A stretch of DNA of 64,000 nucleotides from Pollenia angustigena (taxonomy: Eukaryota > Arthropoda > Insecta > Diptera > Polleniidae). The position numbers and the translations under genes are program-made. Positions 13,236 through 24,442 of this stretch are shown here, piece after piece; the first letter of the stretch is position 1; every line of letters starts with the position of its first letter. The stretch spans positions 67,613,393 to 67,677,392 of the forward strand of contig OV884059.1 of NCBI GenBank assembly GCA_930367215.1, written 5' to 3'. Below the pieces are notes generated by a model that did no database searches, was not told the origin of the DNA, and was given only the letters and a program-made list of their open reading frames with translations.

Positions 13236-13905
13236 AAAACAAGTAAGAAAGTATAGTCGGTCAAGCCCTTCATATGATACCCTACACCACAGTATTAAAA
13301 ACACATCATGCTTATGTGTCCATATAAACAAAGATTTATCTATGTTTATAAACTTCATGAAAATCGGGTTGAAAATTTGAGAGAGGTAGAAATTGCCCCC
13401 TACCTCCCCTTGTGGGGAGGTAGGGGTGTTTTAAATTTCATTAAAATCGGTTTGAGAGGCAGAAATTGCACCTATCTCCCCTCGCGGTCCTATTTTTAAA
13501 AAAATGCATACATTTTGTGTCTATATAGATACCGTTTTATCAATGTTTTAAATTTAATTGAAATCGGTTTGATAGTTTCTGAGAGGAAGAAATTTCCCCC
13601 TATCTTCCCTCGTGGTCCTACGATTTGGTCCATTTGCAATAAGCTTGGTCCTTGTGCCAATAAGAACCTATGACCCAAATTTCATCAAATTATCTCCAAA
13701 ATTACGACCTGTACTTTGCGCACAAGGTTACGTGGACAGCCAGCCAGCCTGCCAGCCAGCCGGACGGACATCGTTAGTTCGACTCAGAAAGTGATTCTAA
13801 GACGATCGGTATACTTTAAGGTGGGTCTAGGACCAATATTTTAAGGCGTTACACACATCAGCACAAATGCATATACCCTCTCCACTATTGTGGTGTGGGT
13901 ATAAA
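13236..13905 (+). repeat. Dispersed repeat family A, copy 1
   Basis: It begins AAACAAGTAAGAAAGTATAG followed by a hairpin (GTCGGTC...CCGAC) and ends in a second hairpin near CCACTATTGTGGTG. Inside are three or four diverged units of about 100-120 bp. Each contains GTGTCCATAT, an AAATCGGTTTGA box and CCTATCTCCCCT or similar. Near the 3' end lie a GCCAGCCAGCC run and GGACGGACATCGTTAG. Short frames starting MCPY recur between copies only because the units repeat. Hairpin ends plus internal tandem units recall DINE-1/Helentron-type repeats, but I have not shown that. Confidence 0.75.
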
Positions 13906-13928
13906 AAGAGGTTTAAAAAAAATATGTA

Positions 13929-14747
13929 CCCCCGTATCCATAAACATTTATTAAGTTTACCAAACGTTTTTCAAGTAAAATTTTCAAAGAAAATTTGTTT
14001 TGTAAGCCTTTATTAAAATAAAACAAGTAAGAAAGTATAGTCGGTCAAGCCCGACCATATAAAACCCTACGCCACAGTTTTTAAAAACACATCATGCTTA
14101 TGTGTCCATGTAAATATGGATTTATCTATGTTTATAAACTTCATGAAAATCGGTTTGAAAGTTTGTGAGAGGCAGAAATTGCCCCCTGCCTCCCCTTGTG
14201 GTCCTATTTTTTAAAAACTGTATAGCTAATGTGTCCCTATAGATATGGATCTATCAATGTTTTAAATTTCATTAAAATCGGTTTGAGAGGCAGAAATTGC
14301 CCCTATCTCCCCTCGTGGTCCGATTTTTTTTAAAAATTTATACATTTTGTGTCCATATAGATATGGTTCTATCTATGTTTTGAATTTCATTAAAATCGAT
14401 TTGATAGTTTCTGAGAGGAAGAAATTTCCCCCTATCTTCCCTCGTGGTCCTACGATTCGGCCCATTTTCAATAGGCTTGGTCCTTGTGCCAATAAGAACA
14501 TATGTTCCAAATGTAATCAAATTATCTCCAAAATTGCGACCTGTACTTTGCGCACAAGGTTACATGGACAGCCAGACAGCCGGACGGACATCGTTAGTTC
14601 GACTCAGAAAGTGATTCTGAGTAGATCGGTATACTTTAAGGTGGGTCTAGAATCACTATTTTAAGGCGTTACACACATCAGCACAAATTCATAATACCCT
14701 CTCCTCTATTGTGGTGTGGGTATAAATATTTTTATGAATACGGCAGG
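13929..14747. mobile_element. MITE with TIR like CGTATTCATAAA, split by family A
   Basis: The ends CCCCCGTATCCATAAAC (left) and TTTATGAATACGGCAGG (right) are inverted and flanked by TA. The core CGTATTCATAAA matches the ends of the element at 27507-28519, suggesting a related family. Most of the interior is the family A copy at 14021-14724. Confidence 0.5.
14021..14724 (+). repeat. Dispersed repeat family A, copy 2
   Basis: Same plan as copy 1: 5' hairpin at AGTCGGTC/CCGACC, several units of about 110 bp, the GGACGGACATCGTTAG box and a 3' hairpin ending GTGGGTATAA. The two copies lie only 115 bp apart in the same orientation and are readily aligned by eye, pointing to fairly recent activity. 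Confidence 0.75.
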
Positions 14748-16095
14748 TAATCTTTATACGATCACTTTAATTTAATACAGGTACAATAGCAATAGGTTAT
14801 TTTATAAATAATCGGCCATGGCATGGCAATCAAAGTCACGTGAAAATGAAACCGAACCAATTTGGAAAACTCTCCCAAAAAAATATTTCCTTTTATATAC
14901 CTGAACTACTTTTGAATTCAGGAAAAGCTGCTTTAATTTTTACAAAAATTTAATAAAGAATCTTCGTCGATTTCAATTTCACGTTATTTCGATTCCCATG
15001 ACATGGCCGTATATTTATGTATTTTTTTGAACTGAATTTTTTAAAGTGACCATTAGTATATTCGAAATTAATGCAGCCTCTTCCGTTTTTGTTTCAAAAA
15101 TAATCTTATAATACAAATTAAACTTAAAGTTGTGTGGCTCAATTTGTATCGCTTTCTTCTGGTCGTCAATATTGTTTTTCCTTTTACCATTTTTATAGAA
15201 AACTATTTCAACTCCATGTTTCAAAACAAATTAGTTTCACAATTTCAGAAAATTAATTTTATGCGATTGTTCTACACTCATACAAAAGATCATTGAGGCT
15301 TTAGGTAAATTGTACTCATCTTCTTTTTGTCCCAAAATATGTCCGAGACTTAAGAATTCCATTTCTTTAAGTATTAAATCATTAATTAAAATTCATTGTT
15401 TGCATTTATTTCGTATACAATGCAATATGAGAAAAGATACCTACATTTAAAATATAATAAAATCTGTCCGATTTTCCCTACGCTCCTATTTTGGTAACAA
15501 AAAACCCTACATGTAGGGATTTTTCCCTTCTTTTGGCAACCACCAATGTTGTGAGTTATATTTTTACACCATATTAGGCCCTCTGGGCTCGGTTTTTGTG
15601 TAACATTGATTAAATAAATAATGTTGAGGGTAGAAATTCTTTAGAACGTATATTGTCATGCCTGCAAAAACTCACGAACCTCCAAAAGTTTCAAAACAAA
15701 ATAAAAACAAAAATATTTCTAGTCATTTGCTGCAACAGAAAGTGGCCTTGAAAGTGCACATTTCTGTTGGTATTGCATACATACAAGTACACGCAGAGAA
15801 AAAATATGGTTGGGCATGGTAACGGCAACAACACTATGTTTAATGTAAAAATATATTGTTGTCGTACACAAATAATTGTTATTTTAATTTAATATCAACA
15901 ATATTATAGTTACTGTAAATATATCAATGTTAATCGCAATTATAAATTTGAGTATTGTTGACCGAAAAATAATTCTTTTTCTAACAACTAAATTAAGATA
16001 ACTTTCAAAACATATTATATTACTCACAACCATATCATGATATCTAATAGCCATAACATAATAACTTTCTATACATTTATCATATTATGTTTAAT

Positions 16096-17197
16096 GGTGC
16101 ATTTACACTTGTAATTTTCAAACTAGTTTACGATCGTAAACTACTTTCATAAACTATACCGTTTACATCAGCATTTTTGACAGTTAAGTTGTTTATCTGT
16201 GACAAGTTCCCCAATAATAAAAAAAAAAAACGTTGATGCACATACATACGAACATATAAACAAACCTTTTATTTCCGTTGTCCATCTAAAAGAAAATATG
16301 AAAAAAAAACTAACATTTCTAATAAATTTGGAATTTTTTTAAACATTTTCATTTGGGGTATTCACAAGGTGTGCTATCATGTTATATTGTCATAATGTTC
16401 TAACATTTTACAATGGTTTAAAAATATTGTTGTTGCTTTGTAAACAAAAAGTGTCTTAAATTAATAGAACGTTGCTTGCTATGTTTATTGGGCTGTCGTA
16501 ATTAATCAGAAGAGACCAGAGCTAAGCGGCTGATGGTATTATTTTATCCGGCTAACATCAAAATTTGACCTGCGGCTACCAATTTTTGCAACAAATCACT
16601 TGCGGCGTCAAATAAGATCAGCTTATGACTCTGCTGTTTGGTAAACAAACGAAATAAAATTTATTTCTGATTTGCGTCTGCAAAATGGAAAATAGTCAGT
16701 TAAAATCTAATTTAATTTATTAATTCATGGAAAAGAATTAAAAAATATTTTGATGTTAGGTAATTATTTATTTTTTATATTTGTTTTAAATCAGCTGATT
16801 TAAATTCAAAATAGCATACAAAATTATGAGGGGTTGTTCACAACAGTCGTATTTTTCATGTTATTATTTTAAGACATATGACTTTATGACACCTTATGAA
16901 TCCCCCAATTGTTTATTTTATTTTTCTTACTATTGTTTTGGCTTTTTTTACAGATAAAAGTAAATTCTTTTTTACTTGATTTTTTTTATTTTTGAGGAAA
17001 TGTCAAATATCACTAGCATTGCCAGAACAAAATTTGAAAAACAGAGTTGCATTAACAAAAACTGGTTGTTTGTAACTAGTTTATCTCAAAAGCTAGTTAA
17101 AAACGTGTTTATAATTTGTATGGATAAACAAGTTCCTCAAACTAGTTTATCATCATAAACAACTTATAACCTGTTTATGGCGTAGGTGTAAATGCAC
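16096..17197. mobile_element. Non-autonomous element, TIR GTGCATTTACAC
   Basis: The left end is GTGCATTTACAC and the right end GTGTAAATGCAC. Subterminal regions on both sides repeat AACTAGTTTA and ATAAAC motifs. A related CATTTACA-ended element lies at 36253-37444. There is no transposase, and the TSD could not be fixed. Confidence 0.55.
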
Positions 17198-17496
17198 TAT
17201 AAGATGCAATCAAACTATTTTTACTCTAATAATATTATGTTAGCGCCATTTGTAAAATAATTTTGAATCAGTTGTGTCGTGTATTTTATATGTGAGCGGC
17301 TAAACAATTTAAAGTTTCCCATTCCCATAAAAAAATAAGTTTAAAGAAATTAAAAAAACTAAAATATTAGCAGAGTTCATTCAGTATTAGTGATTTAATA
17401 GTGCAAATGCAAAATATCGTAGTTTTTTTTAAAATCCAACAACAAAACACACAGAGATTTCGTTATATTTTATGAAAGTGTTACGATATTTCTGTA

Positions 17497-17723
17497 GGCA
17501 ACCGCGTATGTCTTAAAACAAATTTTTCGGGAGAGCCGAAAAACCAATCTAGGTGAAACTATGGGCTAGGTATTGCACTTTTTAAACTTTATCATTACGT
17601 TAAAAAAATCGGAATTGATCTATCTTTTTTCAAAAGTTTGTAGAAATATGTAAAGAGCAATTAAGATTAGGCAATATGGCAGCAACATCTCAAAATAGGA
17701 AAAATTGACATACGCGGTTGCCC
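17497..17723. mobile_element. 227-bp MITE with perfect 16-bp TIR
   Basis: GGCAACCGCGTATGTC at the left and its exact complement GACATACGCGGTTGCC at the right. The interior is non-coding. The perfect TIR suggests recent origin. I could not identify the TSD, so the superfamily is open. Confidence 0.65.
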
Positions 17724-19131
17724 ATGAAAACCACAGATTTGGCATTTTCTCTTTTGCAAGCCTTATATTGCACTCCGGTATTTGATTTACTTTAAGAAAA
17801 ATTCAACATTTTTTATTTTTCGAATTTATTCTATGAGCTAAATTTCAGTTATGTTTTTTATAAAGCTTTTTTGTAATAGTCCTATTCCGTCAATTATTCA
17901 GAAATGACTTAATACACTACCAGACTATTATCAGCCGTGTCATAGATTCCGTTCGGATTGGATTTGATTCCGTAGTTGCCATTCCGAAAAAGTTAATTTG
18001 TGGGGCTTTGCATTCCATTCGTTTTGATCAATCCGAAAAAAAGTTTAAAACGTTATTTTTGTTAAAAATGTGGCAATATAAGTTTCTATAAAAGCAAAAT
18101 GTGGCAACCTATTAACGTAGCAAAACAGAAAACAGCAGTACAAAATTGTTAAAAAGAGAAACAAATTTAAAAGCTTTAATAAGCAAACATTATAAAATAA
18201 CCATTAAAATGCCTGGCGTATCTATATTTGCTGCATTGGAAAATAGAAGAAATCAATATGCGGCAGAAAAGTTACGTCGTCGAGCTTTGAGGGATGCTTC
18301 TGATCCTTTGTCATACCCAAGTGATATGTAAGTTTTTTTAATATAAAATTTTAAACAATACACATTTGTATACAAAATATAATAATTGCAGATTTATAAG
18401 CTATTACCGTGTCAATAAACAAGCATTTGTAAAAGTTGTCGATATAAGTTTAGCGAGAACTACAGTGTCCACAATAATATGGCGAGTGATAAAAGCAGCT
18501 GAAAACGTGTTATGCCCACAATAAATAAAACTAGAAATGTCTAATGAAGAAAGACATAGATCAAAATTTTTTTTTTTTTTGAAAAATACCAAATTCCCGG
18601 CATAGTTGGCTGCATCGATGGCACACACATCAAGCTAAGTAAGCCGTCTGAAGATGAATCACTTTTTTTGAACCGCAAGCAGGGTTGCCGTTTGAAAAAT
18701 TTTTATTCGACCAAAATTGCCTGCAAAACCTACCAAAATCCTTTGAAACCGACCAAATTTTTGAAATATTTTAAAACAATTATATCGTCATAAAAATGCA
18801 AAAGGGCCTATCATAATTTTTAAAAAATTTTCAGTAGCGGTGCGACTGAGATTACAAAAACAGTTTTTTAGGATAGTGTCAATCATGCATAATGTGTTAA
18901 CGATATTAACCAGAAAACCCCGTTGTTATAATCACAATAGCTGCCTTTTTATTAAGTTTTTACATCTCTTTTTCTTAAAATGAACATACGCATATGACTT
19001 TTCGATAAAAAAGTATAATATTATTTTTTTTTGTAATATGCAATTATAGTAAAAACTAAAAAGTAAGCTTATGGTCACACCTATTAAATATTTAACGTCC
19101 TACACGTAACCCCTAGTTTTATTAAAAGTTT

Positions 19132-19928
19132 ATTTACGTTCGTACGCTTTTGATGTACGAATAATATAGAAAACAAAACTTTTCCTAGCATTTTTTTTTT
19201 GCGATTCGATAGCATTTGGATAGCTCTATGTTTAGTGCGAAAATGGATTTCATCGAGTTTAAGTTTTCATAATAATGGCCATTTTCTCATTAGGCGATTA
19301 TCTTTTTTCCCAACGAAAAACTGCACATTAAAGAAACTTGGTTTTCTCAATGTCTCATTTGCTTCGATTTAATCGCAAAGCTAACCGGCACTCATCTGCC
19401 AATTATTTATTTTCCTTTTATTTGCCGTACAGATAAATTCAATCAGCTGACTCCCATCTTTTACATGTATTTTGAGTGGCGTTGCCAGCTGAAAACTTTG
19501 TTTTTTGTCGGTATATTGAGAAACCCAAAATCGTTAAAGGACAGTTTATCGGTCCAATAAATTTATGTTGACATTAAGTAACAGACAGTTTGTCGATACA
19601 TTGAGAATATGGCCATAAGAGTTATAAACGTAAAAATCTGCGCAATGGAACGGAATATTCAAAAGCGATTAATTTATTTTAAACATAACTTATTTCTTGC
19701 ATGTAAAATAAGTATATAAAAATGTCTTTATAAGTAGAAAATACAGAAAAATATAAAATTTTCCAGTTTCCAGCTCAATTTAATCAAGTAAAACAGCTGA
19801 GATATGATATAAAACCATTATTTTATAAGAACATTTTTTTAGAATTTTTCATAATAATAAACAATAAAAGACGATGATAATCAACATTTTATTGTTCATC
19901 CTGGTAGACCATTCTGGGGAAATGCCCA
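19132..19928. mobile_element. MITE TGGGCATTTCC, copy 2, inverted and interrupted
   Basis: It shares the interior and the GGAAATGCCCA terminus with the 11833-12148 copy. The other tip is missing or diverged near 19132. It is split at 19275-19616 by another inverted-repeat insert with ends ATGGCCATTTTCTCA and TGAGAATATGGCCAT. Confidence 0.6.
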
Positions 19929-20093
19929 TATACAAATTCATTTAATAACGCTTATAAACTAGAATAATTCATTGATCGTATGCAATAACACATTAAGACC
20001 ACTAATAAAATATGAAATTTATTAAATTAAGTTTGTACAATTTAGAAAAAAAGTATTAAACTTTATAAGACATAGGCTGAGCTCCAATACATC

Positions 20094-21281
20094 TAGGGTT
20101 TTTTCCCGGGATTTCCCGTCCCGGGAATTCCCGGGAATTTCACTTATTATATTTCCCGTTTTCCCGGGATTTTTGTTGCGGGATCCCGGGAAATAAAAAG
20201 TTCTTCATAGTTTCAGAAAACAGCTATTTTTACTCTGAAATTTAGTTTTCTTTTTCTCTAAAAATTAGCATCTGTGGATGGGTTGTCGATTTGATCAATT
20301 ATAAGAAATGTGTACAAACGTAAATCAATGTCTGCTGCGGCAATAAATCTATTAAAAGCAGAATGGGCAGTGCAACAGTTGATAATTAATAAATTTAGTG
20401 AAGTGATGAATTGATAAAGAACATAAATTCAAAATAAGATGCAGGCAGTAAATTCTCATTGACCATGGACAAGTCTTAAAAATAGGATATACATAAACAT
20501 ATCGCTCCGTTATTGCAACATAGTCGTATCTACAAAAAAAAAAAAAAAAAAAATCGAGCTTGGTAATATATCCGGGAAGTGCGGGGAAACCGAAATAAAA
20601 AAATAATGAAACTCGTGTAAGTTACTAAAACATACAATTTGAAAAACACATTGTCCTAAAGACTACAGATGGACCTAATGAAAATAAATAGTTTGTTAGA
20701 AGTAGTCCGGATGATGCTATTTTTTGCATCAACCTTGACATCAGAAGCATGCAACAATGGTGCACTTTTAATTATTTGTCCAACGTCGGTAAAAAAGTAA
20801 ACGAAATTTTTCGGAAACATGGTAATCAGTAAACAAAATCAGAAATATACTCTTTGGCGACTCACTAAACGCTTTGAGTGTGTCAGAAAGTAATTTCCTA
20901 CGCCGTTAAAAAATGTTAATATATTTATTAAAATATTTTATATATTTTATGATTTTACTTTTTGATCTCATATCTTGAGTACCTCAATTGTTATGTTTAC
21001 TTTATCTTGTACTAGATCATCATAATACGGAATTTACTTATAATAGCCAAAGGTAATAATAATTCAAGTTCCGCTTTCAATCTTCAATTAATTTTTGTAG
21101 TATTTAAGCATTTATTTTACTTACTTTGTAAACAAGTTCCCTCACGTTTGTTTATAAAAGTTTTTTTCATTAATAAAACCAAGTTTACTTTGTATTATTT
21201 GTATGGAGCGGGATCCCGGGAAATTTAAAAATTTTTCCCGCTTTCCCGGGAATCGAAAAACTCCGGGAAAAAAAAACTCTA
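20094..21281. mobile_element. hAT non-autonomous element rich in CCCGGGA, TSD AATACATC
   Basis: Ends are TAGGGTTTTTTCCCGGG and CCGGGAAAAAAAAACTCTA, imperfect inverted repeats. The 8-bp TSD AATACATC is exact at 20086-20093 and 21282-21289. Both subterminal zones carry dense TCCCGGGA/GGGATCCC motifs, forming strong potential secondary structure. There is no transposase. Fragments with the same motif lie at about 45258-45360, 51048-51120 and 53510-53570. Confidence 0.88.
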
Positions 21282-21677
21282 AATACATCCTAATACCTTG
21301 CAGACAACGTAAAAAATGTATCAAAGAGTTTAACAATGCATAGTTGGCTTATGGTATACGAGTTCATAACTTGCTCTGTTTTGGAACTCATTCATACTTT
21401 CTGCAAGTTCTGCGGCTCTTATACCATTGCCTTTATAAAACTATGTTTCAAAATACAGTATCAAAGCATCCCACTGTTCTACGATTCTTACAACATCTGC
21501 CTTTAAGAAGTCCATATTGTATAAGAAACACCTAATAGTATACACATTAGTATAACACAGAACAGAATTCCTGATATTCTTTTATTTATACATATTATTC
21601 TTTTAGGACTATGTGAAAAAACTTTAAATATTACCACAAAGAACCTTAATATTTTTTGCATTGCTAAGTAAGACAAA

Positions 21678-21817
21678 CTGCCTGTTCATCTATTTCTGAA
21701 CGAAGACTTCGTTCGCATAACTTACATTTAAAACGAAAACAAATTATACAATATTGTCTTTGTTTTACATGTAATTTAAGCGAACGAAGTCTACGTTCAA
21801 CATCGAAGAATAGGCTA
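21678..21817. mobile_element. Small foldback/MITE with GAACG-rich arms
   Basis: The arms carry GAACGAAGACTTCGTTCGC on the left and its near complement on the right, with an AT-rich loop. The outer parts (CTGCCT...TCATCT) resemble the ends of the 25280-25422 palindrome. A half copy lies near 5262-5345, so this is a small dispersed family. Confidence 0.55.
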
Positions 21818-21840
21818 TAAGCTTACCTACAGTTCCAGTC

Positions 21841-23005
21841 CAGGGTTACCGTTGGAAATTTTCGAAAAGGGTCACAAAAAGGGTATTTTCCAGAAAAAGG
21901 TGTCAAAAAAAGGGTATTTCAATAAAAAAAAGGTCAAGTTTTTTATTAGCAGTATTTCCCATTTTAATGAACATAATAAGATCAAGTTTTTTTATAAGCA
22001 AACAAACAAATAATCACCCTTATTGTGTTTGGCGTATTTAAAATACGCCTACGACTGTTTGGTAACAGATTAAAGCAAAAAATTTCACGTTCTCTTTAAT
22101 CTATTACCAAACAGTCGTAGGCGTATTTTAAATACGCCAAACACAATAAGGGTGAATATTTCAGGTAGGAAGAGCTCAAAAAACTTAATCTTTTTTATGG
22201 AATGCTTTGTTTTAAACACCTGACAAAAAGTTTATTCTTTATCATTATAGCTAATTGTTTCATACTTTTTATGTAATTTTCCGATTTAGTGATGTCAAAA
22301 AATTTTAGTATTTGTTTTAAATTTTGCAATCGTTCGCAAATTGTAACCATTTTCTCGATTAACGCGATTTTTTCCTGTAAGTGTCAGATTTTTTAAAGCT
22401 TTTACGATTTTTAATAAATATAAGACTTTGCTATCATACCGCTGTTAGCAAATATATGGGAATTTCCGCTAATTTAGCAATTTTTTACCTCTTGTTTTCA
22501 TTTCTGTTAGGGCACTCTCAACACTGTCGATTCAAAAGAAGGCGAAAAGTTCAATACCTTTTGCCATTATTAAGGGCGAATTTTTTTGAATAAAACATGC
22601 TACTCTTTAAGACAGAAAAACACCAAATTGCATTTTTTAATAAAATGTAAAATTTTTGTTTTGAAAAGAAACCACCTTAAAAAATAACAAATATTTATAT
22701 GAGTTATGTTTGCTTTTAGGGAAATTGTACTTTACTATCAAAAATCAAGGAGAAGAAAGCATGGAATTGTAAGTTTATACTTTGAGTATGTTCCATATCA
22801 AGCAATGCTTATTTCGAAAACATTTGTTTAGCACTTCTGTTCCGCAGTGTTGACAAAAAATAAAATGTTAGAGCTATTTCCATAAAAGGGTCACAAAATA
22901 GGTGATAATGATACAAAAGTATAATTTAAAAAAAGGGTCATAAAAGGTATCAACGCCGTCGTAAAAGGGTCAAATTGATACTTTAGTATCACAACGGTAA
23001 CGCTG
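21841..23005. mobile_element. hAT non-autonomous element, TSD TTCCAGTC
   Basis: TIRs are CAGGGTTACCGTTG and CAACGGTAACGCTG, 13 of 14 matching. The 8-bp TSD TTCCAGTC is exact at 21833-21840 and 23006-23013. Subterminal regions repeat AAAAGGGTCA and similar motifs on both sides. There is no coding capacity. It contains the hairpin MITE at 22015-22154. Confidence 0.88.
22015..22154. mobile_element. Near-perfect hairpin MITE (about 60-bp arms)
   Basis: Two arms of about 60 bp are almost perfect complements around a loop of about 20 bp. Tips are CACCCTTATTGTGTTTGGCG and CGCCAAACACAATAAGGGTG, flanked by AAT on each side, a possible 3-bp TSD. The arms include ACGACTGTTTGGTAA. The near identity implies recent origin or gene conversion. 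Confidence 0.75.
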
Positions 23006-23022
23006 TTCCAGTCATGGCGTTA

Positions 23023-23340
23023 AGGCCATGTCAGATAAAACTTTTGCTTCGCTTTGCGTCAGAGATTCGCTTTGACATTTAAGATGAAATATACATACTT
23101 ATACGAAACATGTCACATAAAGAACTTTTGACGCAAAGCGAAGCGAAAAGTTAGGCAACTCTCATCTTTTTGCGTGCTTTGACAATCTACTAGTAGAAAT
23201 TTTTTTTGTTTATTTTTTTTTAACACACAATGCGTGAGTGTTGACAAAGTGTTTATTGTGACATACACCTTTTGCGTTACGCTTTTCAGTCAAAGTTAGA
23301 AACGTCACGCAAAGCGATGAAGTTTTATCTGACATGGCCT
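23023..23340. mobile_element. Harbinger-type MITE, TSD TTA
   Basis: TIRs of about 18-25 bp begin AGGCCATGTCAGATAAAA and end with the exact complement. TTA flanks both sides (23020-23022 and 23341-23343), the PIF/Harbinger preference. The interior repeats CGCAAAGCGAAGC-type words on both sides of its centre, extending the foldback. It is non-coding. Confidence 0.8.
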
Positions 23341-23608
23341 TTAGCGTGAGATTTGTAATTGTCTGCTATCTGTTCAATTTTCTAAAACCGACCAAAATAA
23401 GGTTTGGCCTACCATCCGACCAAACCAAAAATATCCGACCAAATTTGGTCGGAAAAGACCATGTTCGGCAACCCTGACCGCAAGGGAACTTACAGCATTA
23501 ACGCAATGATTGTAAGAATATTTTGTCTTTTAATAAATATGTGCTGTATTTTGATTCCAATTTAACTTGCATATGTAATGTTTGCTTCAGATATGTCAAT
23601 ATCAATTA

Positions 23609-24442
23609 AAAAGTGCTAAGGGATTGATTATTGTCATAAAAGGCATAGATAGTTCTGTTCCTACAGAGGAAATAAAATCTGCCATAGAGCTAGAGGGGTA
23701 TGAGGTAAAATCTGTTCATAACATTTTGAACAGGAATAAAGTTCCTCAACCAATGCACCGCGTTGAAATATCGTTTGATTCATCGGTTCTCAAAACCAAA
23801 AATTCAGTTCATCCCATATACAACTTGCGCTACCTACTCAACAGAAGAATAACTGTTGAGGAGCCATTAAAACGAAAGGGTCCCTCCCAATGCACAAACT
23901 GTCAGGAATATGGGCATACAAAATCATATTGCAAATTGCCTCACGTATGTGTGGTTTGTGGCGACGCTCATAAAACCGCCGAATGTAATCGTTCTAAAGC
24001 TGACCCGAATGTTAAGAAATGCAGCAACTGTGGCGAAAATCACACGGCAAACTATAGGGGTTGTAGAGTCTTCTTGCATTTAAAAAAACATGCTTTAGTT
24101 CAAAAATATACTCACTCCCAATATGGTCCGTCACATGCGCCCAGCCAAGCCGCTGGCTCTATTGCTAGTACTTCACAAACAAACAATCAAAACCAATCAT
24201 ATGCCCAAGTCTTAAAAGGAAACCCTAATGCGAAAAATCCCCCGACTACTTCTAACGCAAAGCAACCTCCAAACGCTAATGTTCCTAGGGAAGGTCTACA
24301 AATGCCTTCTGGAAATATGCCTACCTCAATTGAAAATTTAATTCAAACTATGAATAACTTCATGGTCACTATGCAGAACATGTTTCAGGAAATGATGCGA
24401 AACCAGAACATGCTCCTGCAAGTTCTACTCAACAAAAAATGA
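23609..24442 (+). CDS. Jockey ORF1 (gag-like nucleic-acid-binding protein), N-terminally truncated
   Basis: A gag-like protein that would coat the LINE RNA in ribonucleoprotein particles. The open frame runs from 23582, but the first residues (ICQYQLK) belong to the Harbinger exon, so the LINE part begins about SAKGLIIVIKG. A region of about 90 residues resembling the zinc-knuckle-associated domain of insect LINE gags is followed by three zinc knuckles. These are C104-C107-H112-C117, C123-C126-H130-C135 and C147-C150-H154-C161, numbered from 23582. The C-terminus is Gln/Asn/Met-rich and low in complexity. The stop overlaps the ORF2 start (ATGA). The original N-terminus is lost. Confidence 0.85.
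   Translation, partial: KSAKGLIIVIKGIDSSVPTEEIKSAIELEGYEVKSVHNILNRNKVPQPMHRVEISFDSSVLKTKNSVHPIYNLRYLLNRRITVEEPLKRKGPSQCTNCQEYGHTKSYCKLPHVCVVCGDAHKTAECNRSKADPNVKKCSNCGENHTANYRGCRVFLHLKKHALVQKYTHSQYGPSHAPSQAAGSIASTSQTNNQNQSYAQVLKGNPNAKNPPTTSNAKQPPNANVPREGLQMPSGNMPTSIENLIQTMNNFMVTMQNMFQEMMRNQNMLLQVLLNKK

Larger units (their letters stand above)
12995..15544. mobile_element. hAT-like non-autonomous element, TIR CAGTGTTGCCAAAAG
   Basis: The left end reads CAGTGTTGCCAAAAG. The right end reads CTTTTGGCAAC, its complement without the last bases. Both subterminal regions repeat a CCCTACA/TGTAGGG motif and 'ATCCGATTTTTCCCTAC'-like blocks. I could not find a convincing 8-bp TSD because the right tip differs. 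It contains two family A copies and a MITE. No transposase is visible. Confidence 0.55.
18680..23476. mobile_element. hAT element in the Harbinger transposase, TSD ACCGCAAG
   Basis: Perfect 11-bp TIRs (CAGGGTTGCCG / CGGCAACCCTG) and an exact 8-bp TSD, ACCGCAAG, at 18672-18679 and 23477-23484. Both are diagnostic of the hAT superfamily. Removing the insert and one TSD restores the Harbinger reading frame across LNRKGTYS. Subterminal regions repeat a CCGACCAAA motif, several copies at each end. The element's own sequence is only the outer few hundred bases and encodes nothing. The rest is later nested insertions. Confidence 0.9.
18209..23608 (+). pseudogene. HARBI1-like Harbinger transposase, disrupted
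   Basis: Exon 1 is 18209-18327, starting at the ATG of MPGVSIFAALENRR. A GTAAG donor follows and an acceptor lies at 18389-18391. The joined frame continues FISYYRVNKQAFVKVVD, the usual HARBI1 N-terminal motif, then a stretch like VSTIIWRVIKAA. An in-frame TAA follows where the family normally has Trp. After a poly-T run the catalytic region IPGIVGCIDGTHIKL (first Asp of the DDE triad) is readable at about 18590-18640. The hAT at 18680-23476 splits the codons for LNRK. The frame resumes after the TSD with GTYSINAMI, a likely intron (23511-23590) and ICQYQLK, then ends where Jockey begins. The C-terminal half with the remaining catalytic residues is gone. In life it would cut and insert the element with its Myb-like partner. 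Confidence 0.8.

Noticed and set aside
15015..15224. 69-codon minus-strand frame inside the 13.0-15.5 kb hAT-like element as a transposase remnant
   Set aside because: I could not match it to any transposase motif.
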